From positions 48,001 through 112,000 of the forward strand of contig NZ_CP092282.1 of assembly GCF_024972775.1 (NCBI RefSeq): a stretch of DNA of 64,000 nt. Reading direction: 5' to 3'. Positions 26,761 through 34,477 of the stretch are shown here, in pieces. The stretch is from Dehalobacter sp. DCM. Lineage in GTDB: Bacteria > Bacillota > Desulfitobacteriia > Desulfitobacteriales > Syntrophobotulaceae. The position numbers and the translations under genes are program-made. Within the stretch, counting starts at the first letter, position 1, and each line of letters begins with the position of its first letter. Under the pieces are notes generated by a model. It was given only the letters and a program-made list of their open reading frames with translations. It did no database searches and was not told the DNA's origin.

Positions 26761-27306
26761 CTAGTCGATTTTAGATTTCAAGCCCTGAAAGTAGGGACTC
26801 AACATAAATTCCAGGAGAGATGGCTTTGGGATCAGATACCTGTTTCCCATATTGAAACATTGCATCAGATCCTTGGTACACCATTTAGCAACCGAATTTC
26901 GATGATAGCCAGTGATCTCGGATGCTTCGATGACGGAAAGAACGTCGGGGTAATAGGCCATCCTATGAGAATAGACCGTTGCCAACTTAGCTCTTTCTTC
27001 TTCCGTTAACACTTTTAGTTCCCGATTGTATCCCTTGTACGTAGGTCCTCGTTTATACCATCCAATTGGAGCCATATAGCTCTCAGGAGATATATCCCGG
27101 CCTTCAAGATACTCGATTACGTCGGTCATCTTGAGTTTGTACTTTCTGGTTTTCTTTCCGTTGTTGACACAGGGGACCAAGCCATTATCCAGAAGATGCT
27201 TTGCAGTCTTTTTACTGATGTTGCAGATCCGGTAGAATTGGTCCTTGGTAATAACAGCCGGATATTCCTTGAGCAGATAATCGTATTTACTGTTTATTTT
27301 CTTCAT
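26761..27306 (-). CDS. Helix-turn-helix protein, excisionase-like
   Basis: This 181-aa basic protein has two HTH-like stretches: residues 18-60 (TKDQFYRICNISKKTAKHLL then a MerR/Xis-type wing) and residues 118-160 (SVIEASEITGYHRNSVAKWC then RYLIPKPSLLEFM). The doubled HTH suggests a DNA-architectural or Xis-type protein for the ICE. It lies at the right end of the element, directly next to phased repeats that could be its sites. Confidence 0.65.
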   Translation of the reverse strand: MKKINSKYDYLLKEYPAVITKDQFYRICNISKKTAKHLLDNGLVPCVNNGKKTRKYKLKMTDVIEYLEGRDISPESYMAPIGWYKRGPTYKGYNRELKVLTEEERAKLATVYSHRMAYYPDVLSVIEASEITGYHRNSVAKWCTKDLMQCFNMGNRYLIPKPSLLEFMLSPYFQGLKSKID

Positions 27307-27386
27307 TGAATCACCTTTTCCTTAATTGGATTGTCAACGGCAGGTGATGCTGAAGCTCTATATTAAACAGTTAGAAAAGCCCTTTG

Positions 27387-27426
27387 TTCTCTCCTAAATC
27401 TCTCTTGTTCTCTCCAAATTCTCTCC
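27387..27426. repeat. Helically phased octamer repeats
   Basis: TTCTCTCC occurs at 27387, 27408 and 27419, with a degenerate copy near 27398, so the units stand at steps of 11, 10 and 11 bases, about one DNA turn. They lie between the excisionase-like gene and the tRNA-Ser att fragment and may bind that protein or the integrase. Confidence 0.6.
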
Positions 27427-27585
27427 TTTTTCCAAAAAAAGCGCCAAAATCGGGGTTCATTCGAACTATTGATTTGTCAAGGCCTTTCGGTATTCGGGTC
27501 CAGAAAACGCTGAAATTAGTGGGTTTGTAGATACTTCCATGTGCTTTTATCTTCTTCTAATTTCCACCATAGTGTGCATAAGACA

Positions 27586-27651
27586 AACGACTCGAAATCG
27601 TTCGGTCGGCTTAAAACCGGCTCGTGAGTTCGAATCTCACCGCCTCCGCCA
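27586..27651 (+). other. Attachment site: 3' half of tRNA-Ser(CGA)
   Basis: The stretch has an anticodon stem AACGA/TCGTT around loop CTCGAAA (anticodon CGA), a variable arm, a perfect T arm (GTGAG-TTCGAAT-CTCAC, 27624-27640) and the acceptor 3' strand CGCCTCC-G-CCA. The 5' half (a GGAGGCG strand and D arm) is missing upstream. A tRNA 3' fragment 50 bases from an integrase gene is the classic mark of an att site left by integration at a tRNA gene. Confidence 0.82.
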
Positions 27652-27660
27652 GCCTACAAT

Positions 27661-27700
27661 GCTGTCAGTCCATAGGATTATGAACTGACAGCTTATTTAT
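27661..27700. terminator. Hairpin terminator between att and integrase
   Basis: GCTGTCAGT and ACTGACAGC (9-bp perfect stem, 27661-27692) are followed by a T-rich run on the plus strand. It can end transcription from the tRNA side. Confidence 0.65.
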
Positions 27701-27701
27701 T

Positions 27702-28994
27702 TTACATTAGCACTGGTTCAGGTAACTGTAACTGTGGCGCTATTGGTTCAGGTGGTAACTGAGAGAGAGAAGTTTTGTCAATCCACGTCATGGCATTGGC
27801 CGACGCCAATTTAGAGTTAAACTCCAGATGGGCGTATGTATTGGCCGTAATTGCAAAGTCACTGTGTCCCAGCCATTCTTGAATTTGTTTTAGCGGTACG
27901 CCGCAAGCCAACAGCAAACTGGCACATGAATGGCGCAGGTCGTGAAAACGCATTCTGCGAAATTCATGTTCAACCATAAAAACAGGAAACTCGCGTGTCA
28001 GGTAATCGGGCTTTATACGATTGCCAAGCTGATCCACATAGATGTAAATACCTTCGGCTTTGTTGTAGGATTTTCCGCAGAGCTTCTTATAATACTGCTG
28101 TTCCTCCCGGATAGCCAACAGCTTTGCCCGAAATGTCGGCACAAGCGGCAATGTACGATAGCTGGACTTTGACTTCGTTGTGTCGGCCGCCACTACAATC
28201 CTTTTTCCATTAATCGTCGCCATCGTTACGGTATGCTCGATGGTGATCGTATTGGCTTCAAAGTCGATAGCCTCCCACTTCAATCCTACAATTTCGCTGC
28301 GGCGCAGCCCATAAAATGCACCCAGGATGACTCCTAATTCCAGTTTATGACCCTTTACTGCTTCAAAAAGTTCAACAACCTCGGATTGTTTGAGAAATTT
28401 TCCGACAAAGCGTTCCTTTTTGGGCCTTTTCACTTTATCCATAACAGAATAGAGGATAAAGTCTCTTTCAACCGCATATTTGAGCGCCTTGCTGATGTTC
28501 GCATGATACTTGTGAACCGAAGTTGCCTTTACACGTTTGAGCTGTTCGGCGTAAAAGTCATTGATATCCAAAGCAGTCAGGTCTTGCAGGTAAATACCCT
28601 TTTCACGGAAATACGGTGCAATTACAGTTTTTACATTCATGCAATAGCCGCCATAGGTAGTCAGTTTGATGTCCGGCCTGATCACGTCAAGCCACTGCTC
28701 CATGAAGTCAGCAAATAATATCTTACGATCTTCATCTGGATTTTCTGGCTGCTCTTCTTTTTCTTGCTGAGCTTGCATCAACATTTCTTCGTATTCTTGC
28801 CGGGTTTTCTGGAGCATTGTTTCAGCCCGCTTCTTGTTTCCTTTCACCGGCAAACCAGTGGATACGCTTTTACGGTTACGTCCGCCATTACAATCTGCCC
28901 AACTCAATGCCATCTGGTAAATGCCTCGTTTTTCTTCCAGATGCCCCGCAACCTTAATAATAAGCTCATTATTTTGTAGATGATCTGTTTTCAC
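27702..28994 (-). CDS. int: Tyrosine recombinase (ICE/Tn916-type integrase)
   Basis: This 430-aa integrase has an N-terminal arm-binding domain (about 15-60), a SAM-like core-binding domain (about 95-180) and a catalytic domain with R in YGLRRSE, HDLRHS, LGHSDF and the nucleophile Y in ANTYAHLEF near the end. The start is GTG 8 bases after GGAGG. It ends 50 bases from the tRNA-Ser fragment, so it very likely recombines at that site. Its orientation and the xis gene upstream fit the end of a Tn916-like element. Confidence 0.93.
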   Translation of the reverse strand: MKTDHLQNNELIIKVAGHLEEKRGIYQMALSWADCNGGRNRKSVSTGLPVKGNKKRAETMLQKTRQEYEEMLMQAQQEKEEQPENPDEDRKILFADFMEQWLDVIRPDIKLTTYGGYCMNVKTVIAPYFREKGIYLQDLTALDINDFYAEQLKRVKATSVHKYHANISKALKYAVERDFILYSVMDKVKRPKKERFVGKFLKQSEVVELFEAVKGHKLELGVILGAFYGLRRSEIVGLKWEAIDFEANTITIEHTVTMATINGKRIVVAADTTKSKSSYRTLPLVPTFRAKLLAIREEQQYYKKLCGKSYNKAEGIYIYVDQLGNRIKPDYLTREFPVFMVEHEFRRMRFHDLRHSCASLLLACGVPLKQIQEWLGHSDFAITANTYAHLEFNSKLASANAMTWIDKTSLSQLPPEPIAPQLQLPEPVLM

Positions 28995-29089
28995 AATAAA
29001 ATCCTCCATTTCTAACAGATAGATTTCACCTACCATTGACACTTATAGTTTAGTAAGAAAAATCTATCGCGTCTATATGTGTTGCACTT

Positions 29090-29326
29090 TTATTGATTGT
29101 TTTTTGATATATCCGGGATTCCAAAGGCTCTCATATATTTCATAACCGTAACCTTTAGTATCCGAAATTCACGCCCTACCTTTAAGCATGGCAAGGTTCC
29201 GTTATTTATGAGCTTATAGACAGTCTTTGTGCTTATTCCTAACAGCTTGCTGACCTGCTTTACATCAAGAACGTCGGGATATTCCTTGAATACCAAACGG
29301 TAGATTTCATGAGTGCTGACTTCCAC
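29090..29326 (-). CDS. xis: Excisionase (MerR/Xis-type HTH)
   Basis: This 78-aa protein has a winged HTH: VKQVSKLLGISTKTVYKLINNG then LPCLKVGREFRI, typical of the excisionase/helix-turn-helix 17 family. The start is GTG 8 bases after GGAGG; earlier ATGs have no site. It lies upstream of int in the same direction, as in Tn916, and should favour excision. Confidence 0.82.
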   Translation of the reverse strand: MEVSTHEIYRLVFKEYPDVLDVKQVSKLLGISTKTVYKLINNGTLPCLKVGREFRILKVTVMKYMRAFGIPDISKNNQ

Positions 29327-29371
29327 CTGATTCACCTCCGGATACTTATTTATTACCTGCATTAACATCAC

Positions 29372-29874
29372 AAGAATAGGCTGGCTCCAGCTTTAAAAAG
29401 CGAAAGCCAGCCCATGGTTTCTAATGTTAATTCCACCGCATTTGCCACGCGTCCCCGGTGCGGGAATACTCCAGGCTGCCGGTGGCTCCGGCATCATAGC
29501 TCCGCTTGTACCGCCCTTTGCCAGAGTAGCGCATACAGCAGAAACTCCCCCCAAGTCTTTAGGGGGCCGTGAGGAAGTATCATTATGCCCATGCTTGTTG
29601 TCGCGTACTGGCTTGCCACAGCCAGATTAAAGGCATCGTTTATCGCTCCTGCATATGCTATCGTCGCGCCGATCCCTTAATCGCTTGCTCTTTTGGAGCA
29701 GCATGGAGAACGTACCTGAAATACTGTATATTCAGTTTTCAAAGTTCAAGGGCCGGAACCTGTTTGCCGGCCTGTAAAAGCTCATCGTTGGCCGATGGGC
29801 TTTTACAGATAGGCAACACAAATAGCCCGTAAAGCGGGAGCATGGAAAGGGACATGCCCCCGTACAGGCTATGG
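29372..29874. other. Gene-free region with three hairpins
   Basis: No gene is supported. It holds an 8-bp stem GGCTGGCT/AGCCAGCC (29379-29412), GGCCGG/CCGGCC (29751-29772) and a 16-bp stem with one G-T pair, CTGTAAAAGC... (29772-29808). Such structured gaps lie between xis and the orf8-like gene in Tn916-type ends and may control readthrough. Confidence 0.5.
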
Positions 29875-30117
29875 TTATGCTACTTTAAAAGCAAGGATTT
29901 TGGTAATAAGCTTGGTTTCCAGCCTGCGCCTAAGTTCCTCATCAACACATAAATGAGGGTTGCCGTTTTCATCGTAAAGCCGCTTGGTAGACAAGGCGGC
30001 TATGTAACCCTCATAATGTTTCAGCACGGCATTGATAGCGTCAATATTGCCGTCAGCCGCCATTCTGATGACGGGGAAAGGAAGCAGGCTGGTATTTTGA
30101 GATTTATGTTTATTCAT
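29875..30117 (-). CDS. HTH protein, Tn916 Orf8-like
   Basis: This 80-aa protein reads SLLPFPVIRMAADGNIDAIN then VLKHYEGYIAALSTKRLYDE, the pattern of the small HTH proteins next to the sigma-like gene in Tn916-family elements. Its start overlaps the sigma-like gene by 8 bases. It is a regulator of the element's transfer or excision genes by analogy. Confidence 0.8.
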   Translation of the reverse strand: MNKHKSQNTSLLPFPVIRMAADGNIDAINAVLKHYEGYIAALSTKRLYDENGNPHLCVDEELRRRLETKLITKILAFKVA

Positions 30118-30538
30118 CAGCTTTTCCCTCCAATAATTTTTTAAGCTGCCTGAGCGAGCTTGTCCGTTGGTATTGGACTGTGCGCCGTACCATGTTCAGT
30201 TTTTCTCCAATCTCCTGATCTGTCATATCAAGAAAATAGGATAGCAGGATAATATCGCGTTTTTGTTCCGACAAAGCTGCCAAAGCTGTGCCGATCAAAT
30301 CGTCCTTTACCGCAATGTCGTATCCCAACACACTGAAATGGTTACTATCGGTGGAATATTCATCCATAACGTAAAGCTGATCCAATTCCTGCGGAGACAG
30401 TTCCGAAAAAGATATTTCATATTGCAAACGCCGTTGGGCTTCACGCACACAATCACGGTATTCTTCTCGCAATATCTTTTTGCAGAAGCTGTCAAACTGG
30501 TGCCGGATAGTTTTCCTTTGGGAAGAAGATAGCTCCAT
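30110..30538 (-). CDS. Sigma-70 region-4-like regulator, Tn916 Orf7-like
   Basis: This 142-aa protein ends in a sigma-region-4 HTH (ALSEQKRDIILLSYFLDMTD then QEIGEKLNMVRRTVQYQRTS). In Tn916 the counterpart activates int/xis and transfer. The start at 30538 follows GGAGGTGAA. A second in-frame ATG at 30748 also has GGAGG at good spacing and would give 212 aa; the region-4 core is the same in both. Confidence 0.8.
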   Translation of the reverse strand: MELSSSQRKTIRHQFDSFCKKILREEYRDCVREAQRRLQYEISFSELSPQELDQLYVMDEYSTDSNHFSVLGYDIAVKDDLIGTALAALSEQKRDIILLSYFLDMTDQEIGEKLNMVRRTVQYQRTSSLRQLKKLLEGKADE

Positions 30539-31033
30539 TGAGTTCACCTCCTTCCGTACCCGCAAGGCGGTGTTCTTTTCCCTTTCACTCACTATCCCGT
30601 TTGAAAAACGGATTTTGGCAAACTTCAAGGTAAAAATTTGAATTTTATTTTTTGAACTGTGGTCTTTGGGTAGCCTGCTCCAATTTTGAGGGCTTGTCCG
30701 TGCCTGATGGTCAGGTACGATAGCATCTTTGCTTGTATATACTTTCATAACCTTTTCCTCCGATCTGTTTTTGCATAAACAGTGCAGAGGGAGGCGAGCG
30801 TCCACCAAAAAGTGATAAAAATCTTCTATATTTGACATTAAAAAAGCGCACCCGCTTTAAATCAGGTACGCTTGCAAGGAAAGCCATGAATAATGGCAAA
30901 TTATTTATGTTAATGTAAAATCGTGTCGATATAAAAAACGCCGCAATCCTATAATGGATCGCAGCGTCTTGACAGCTTTTAATTTTTCGTTTTCGTATTT
31001 GATTTTGCCTTAACTTTAATAGTAAAATATATA

Positions 31034-31162
31034 TCATTCCGTAACCTCCCCAATGGGGAATCGGAATGACATTATTACCATAATTCCCCATATGTCACAA
31101 TGGGGATTATATCGTAGAAACTTGTCAAAAACTTATAAATAACTTGTCAAATACCTATAAAA
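31034..31162. repeat. Nested inverted repeats and 22-bp direct repeat
   Basis: An inverted repeat TCATTCCG/CGGAATGA (31034-31069) encloses CCCC/GGGG. A second pair around CCCCAT/ATGGGG lies at 31086-31108. Then AACTTGTCAA recurs at 31119 and 31141 in two 22-bp units. On the minus strand this reads toward the sigma-like gene and is a likely leader or control region for it. Confidence 0.5.
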
Positions 31163-31221
31163 TACCGCAAGTTTAGACAGAAAAAATAGCTTGTTTGTCG
31201 TAATCAAGCCGTTTTTAAAGT

Positions 31222-31281
31222 TTATTCCAAAACCATGTCGATAAAGTAACCTACATCCCGCACGGTTTTGATGTATTCAAA
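31222..31281 (-). pseudogene. 3' remnant of an OmpR-type response regulator
   Basis: The minus strand reads FEYIKTVRDVGYFIDMVLE and then a stop, the typical end of a winged-helix response regulator (compare the TVRGVGY motif). Nothing upstream continues the gene, so it is a scar of lost cargo. The call rests on one motif. Confidence 0.4.
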
Positions 31282-31468
31282 TGTATCAGGGAGAGAACGA
31301 GTTCAAGATGTGCCTGGAGATAGGCGCGAAAGAGAAAGACATTTTTAAGTGCGGTTGACAATGCACCTTAGCCCTACTACTTGGCATACTCCCACTTGAG
31401 CTTTAGCTGCGTTTCAATATTGGTTGGCGATTTATGAATAACGTTTTTATTGAGAATAAAGATTTTGC

Positions 31469-31523
31469 ATAGATATGGTTTAAAAATGCATCCATATCTA
31501 TTTATTATTTGACAGATATCTGT
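31469..31523. promoter_or_regulatory. Palindromic operators before the XRE/ssp genes
   Basis: ATAGATATGG and CCATATCTAT form an inverted repeat (31469-31501). ACAGATATCTGT (31512-31523) is a perfect palindrome touching a TATAAT box at 31523-31528. Both share the AGATAT core, so one regulator, most simply the XRE protein just downstream, could bind both. Confidence 0.6.
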
Positions 31524-31562
31524 TATAATAATTTTTGTAATTTTGTATAAGGAGCGCATGTG

Positions 31563-31769
31563 ATGTCAATACATTGCAGATTATCCGTGCTGATGGGCGA
31601 AAAAAGATACAAAATAAAAGATGTGCATGAGAAAACAGGGCTTGCCAGAACGACAATCTCAAACCTATACCATGACAAGATGGAGCGGGTTGATTATGAA
31701 ACTCTCAATAAGCTTTGTGAATTGTTCGAATGCAGCGTCGGAGATATATTAAAATACGATAAAGACTAA
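31563..31769 (+). CDS. XRE-type regulator of the phosphorothioation locus
   Basis: This 68-aa protein is one Cro/CI-type HTH domain (YKIKDVHEKTGLARTTISNL, then the FECSVGDIL end common in this group). The ATG at 31563 is 8 bases after AAGGAG. It stands 83 bases before the sspD-like gene in the same direction and behind two palindromes, so it probably controls itself and the modification operon. Confidence 0.82.
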   Translation: MSIHCRLSVLMGEKRYKIKDVHEKTGLARTTISNLYHDKMERVDYETLNKLCELFECSVGDILKYDKD

Positions 31770-31852
31770 TATTTAATATTTAATTCACTTTGCTGTCCAT
31801 CTTATGGTACAGTAAGCCTGATAAAATAGAGGAAGTAAGGGGGTGTTTTGTT

Positions 31853-33568
31853 ATGTGGTGCAAGAGTTGTAGCAGGGAAACTAATAGTGAAACCTGCGAG
31901 ATTTGCGGTAACGCCACTGAGCAGGATACTCCTATTATGATTTATTGGTGCAACAACTGCAAGACACCGATCATAAAATCAGCAAGCAGAATCGACAAAA
32001 ACATCTGTCCTTTATGCGGAAAAGGAACCTCTTATTTATGTGCTGATTTGCGCCCAGTATTTCCTGAAGAGCGGTTGCTGATTGAAATGTTAACCGCAAA
32101 ACCGTTTGAATACATAAACAAGACCGTTTGGGCGGCAGATAACCGTTATTACATTGACGGTGAATCGAAGATGATCCCAATCAGTGCGTATAAAAAGCGC
32201 TCTGCCAACAAAATTATGGAGCTGCTTGAAAAGTACAAAGATCAAAACAGCTATGACGTTTTTAATCAAACTATAGATAAGTTTATCAAAGCCAATACAG
32301 AAAGACTGCATTACATTTTTGATGAAGCCACAGAGTTTATCAGGGATACCGCCAAAGCATACCCAAGTGAGAATATAGTAATCTCATTTTCAGGGGGCAA
32401 GGATTCAACCGTTACCGCCGATTTAACCGTGCGAGCTTTGAGTAATCCTAACTTAGTACATATATTTGGCGATACTACGCTCGAATTCCCCTTGACAATC
32501 GAGTATGCTAAGAGATTTAGAGAAAACAATCCAAAAGCGATATTTAAGACAGCAAAAAACAAGGAGCAGGACTTTTATGAAGTTTGCGAGGACATTGGCC
32601 CCCCTGCTCGTATGCTTCGCTGGTGCTGTTCTATGTTCAAGACCGGACCGATCACCCGTGTACTGAACAGTATGTATCGTGACAGGGACATTTTAACATT
32701 TTACGGCATCCGCAAAAACGAGTCCGTAAGCCGTAGCAAGTATAACCGTGTTGAAAATAATGCGGAGTCGGTCAAGATACAAAAACAAAAAGTCGCTTCC
32801 CCTATTTTCCTTTGGAAAGATATCGATGTTTGGCTTTACATATTGAGTGAAGGTATAGACTTCAACGATGCTTACAGGCTTGGCTATGACCGTGTGGGCT
32901 GTTGGTGTTGCCCGAACAATAATGAAAGAGCACAGTTATTATCACGGATTTATATGCCGGAGCAGACCAAGAAATGGCGTGAATTTTTGATAGATTTTGC
33001 TGTTAAAATCGGTAAGCCCGATGCGGAAGTCTATGTTGACAGCGGCAAGTGGAAGGCTCGTCAAGGCGGTAACGGCATTGCCGCCGCGGAGGATGTCAAA
33101 ATCAAGTTCACCAACTGTGCGACTGAGGATAATGCAAAGGTATATAAGCTAAACCGCTTGGTTGATGATAGCTTTTTAAGTTTACTAACTCCATTTGGCA
33201 AGGTTGCCAAGGAGCTTGGTCGAAAGCTCATCAACGAAACCATTGTCTTGGATATAAAGACCAATGTGCCGATTTTATCTGTTCAGCCCTTTTCGCAGGA
33301 CGGATATGATTATGCAGTAAAAATTAAGACGATGAATGTGGCAAAGCATGATGATCTGCAAAGAATGGTCGGTTATCAGGTGAGAAAATTCAACGCTTGC
33401 CGCAAATGCTTAAAATGTGAGTCACTGTGCAGATTTGGTGCAATCTCCATTATCGGTGACGAATATCGCATTAACGAAAGCAAGTGTAAACACTGCAAGA
33501 TGTGCGTTACAGCTAAATACCTTGAAGGCGGCTGCCTGATGGATAAATACCTAAAGACAAAGGAGTAA
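31853..33568 (+). CDS. SspD/DndC-like ATP pyrophosphatase with zinc-ribbon and 4Fe-4S ferredoxin parts
   Basis: This 571-aa protein activates DNA or the sulfur step in backbone phosphorothioation, by homology to the PAPS-reductase family. An N-terminal double zinc ribbon (CKSC..CEICG, then CNNC..CPLCG; about 3-55) is followed by the PP-loop SGGKDS near 179 and a cysteine-rich core with RWCCSMFK and GCWCCPNN. A two-cluster ferredoxin-type tail is at about 515-560 (CRKCLKCESLC, CKHCKMC). The start at 31853 follows AAGGGGGTG; an upstream frame has no ribosome site. It heads a tight operon, with the next start 2 bases on. Confidence 0.85.
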   Translation: MWCKSCSRETNSETCEICGNATEQDTPIMIYWCNNCKTPIIKSASRIDKNICPLCGKGTSYLCADLRPVFPEERLLIEMLTAKPFEYINKTVWAADNRYYIDGESKMIPISAYKKRSANKIMELLEKYKDQNSYDVFNQTIDKFIKANTERLHYIFDEATEFIRDTAKAYPSENIVISFSGGKDSTVTADLTVRALSNPNLVHIFGDTTLEFPLTIEYAKRFRENNPKAIFKTAKNKEQDFYEVCEDIGPPARMLRWCCSMFKTGPITRVLNSMYRDRDILTFYGIRKNESVSRSKYNRVENNAESVKIQKQKVASPIFLWKDIDVWLYILSEGIDFNDAYRLGYDRVGCWCCPNNNERAQLLSRIYMPEQTKKWREFLIDFAVKIGKPDAEVYVDSGKWKARQGGNGIAAAEDVKIKFTNCATEDNAKVYKLNRLVDDSFLSLLTPFGKVAKELGRKLINETIVLDIKTNVPILSVQPFSQDGYDYAVKIKTMNVAKHDDLQRMVGYQVRKFNACRKCLKCESLCRFGAISIIGDEYRINESKCKHCKMCVTAKYLEGGCLMDKYLKTKE

Positions 33569-33570
33569 TT

Positions 33571-34449
33571 ATGAGATTTAGAGCACATGACACCTTTTTC
33601 ATACGAAAAGGCTGGCTATACAAAGGAATGAAAAATGTTGTCCGTGATAGAACAGTCTTCATGGGCGACAACGGAAACCCTATGGACATTTTAGGCATAG
33701 GTGCAAATATGGTTAAATCCCTACGGTATTGGCTGCAAGCTGTCGGGCTTACTGCTGAACCGCCTTTGGGGAAGAAATACCAAACCCTTACCCCTTTCGG
33801 TGAAATCGTCTATGAAAACGACAGATACATCGAAGAAATAGGAACACTGTGGCTTCTGCATTATAAACTTGCAACCAACGAAGCTGACGCAACGGCATGG
33901 TATTACTTCTTTAATGAGTTTACTCGTAATGAGTTTAACCGGCATGATTTTGTTAAGCAGCTCAACACCTACATTCTGCTAAACGAATCAGAGGTTTCCG
34001 ATCGTTCTTTAGATGATGATTTTAACTGCATCATCAACACCTATGTGCCGAGAATCAAATCCAATCCCGGCAAGGTGCATCCTGAAAGCAATATCGATTG
34101 TCCGCTTGGCGAGCTATCGCTTGTAGACATCGCAAATAAAAAGGCAAAGACCTTTAAAAAAAGTGTTCCTAAGCTTGATAGTATACATCCGCTTGTAGTC
34201 CTTGCGGTCATTATTGACCAGGCTCAAGGGGAAAAGCAAATTAAGATATCTTCTATTCAGAACGATAAGTGTAATGCCGGTAAAGTGTTTAACCTCGATA
34301 TTATCACACTAACCAGCTTGCTTAATAAAATAGAACTTATGGGATATATCAAGGTTGTTCGGACGGCTGGACTTGATTATATAGACATTGAAAGAGAAAT
34401 TGACTTTTTAGGGTGTGTCAGAGAATATTACGGCGCAATCAACAAATAG
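33571..34449 (+). CDS. DUF4007-like protein (SspB-type)
   Basis: This 292-aa protein begins MRFRAHDTFFIRKGWLYKG and continues with NPMDILGIGANMVKSLRYW, the pattern of DUF4007. To my memory SspB, the component that nicks DNA for single-strand phosphorothioation, belongs to this family; the link should be checked. A winged-helix-like C-terminal part (FNLDIITLTSLLNKIELMGY) may bind DNA. It lies between the sspD-like and ATPase genes, with AAGGAG at the start. Confidence 0.75.
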   Translation: MRFRAHDTFFIRKGWLYKGMKNVVRDRTVFMGDNGNPMDILGIGANMVKSLRYWLQAVGLTAEPPLGKKYQTLTPFGEIVYENDRYIEEIGTLWLLHYKLATNEADATAWYYFFNEFTRNEFNRHDFVKQLNTYILLNESEVSDRSLDDDFNCIINTYVPRIKSNPGKVHPESNIDCPLGELSLVDIANKKAKTFKKSVPKLDSIHPLVVLAVIIDQAQGEKQIKISSIQNDKCNAGKVFNLDIITLTSLLNKIELMGYIKVVRTAGLDYIDIEREIDFLGCVREYYGAINK

Positions 34450-34477
34450 ACAGACCCTCTAAGAATGGAGATAGAGT

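Noticed and set aside
27307-27660. Complete tRNA-Ser gene
   Set aside because: Only the anticodon arm, variable arm, T arm and 3' end are present. No 5' acceptor strand or D arm is found in the 250 bases upstream.
29424-29832. Two short plus-strand frames right of xis
   Set aside because: They overlap each other and the hairpins, lack ribosome sites and have no protein-like composition.
30711-31091. Minus-strand 126-codon frame upstream of the sigma-like gene
   Set aside because: It covers the inverted repeats of the control region, has no domain, and overlaps the alternative start of the sigma-like gene. A short leader peptide there is possible but not supported.
31119-31162. CRISPR-like direct repeat
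   Set aside because: There are only two adjacent 22-base units with no spacers and no cas genes nearby.
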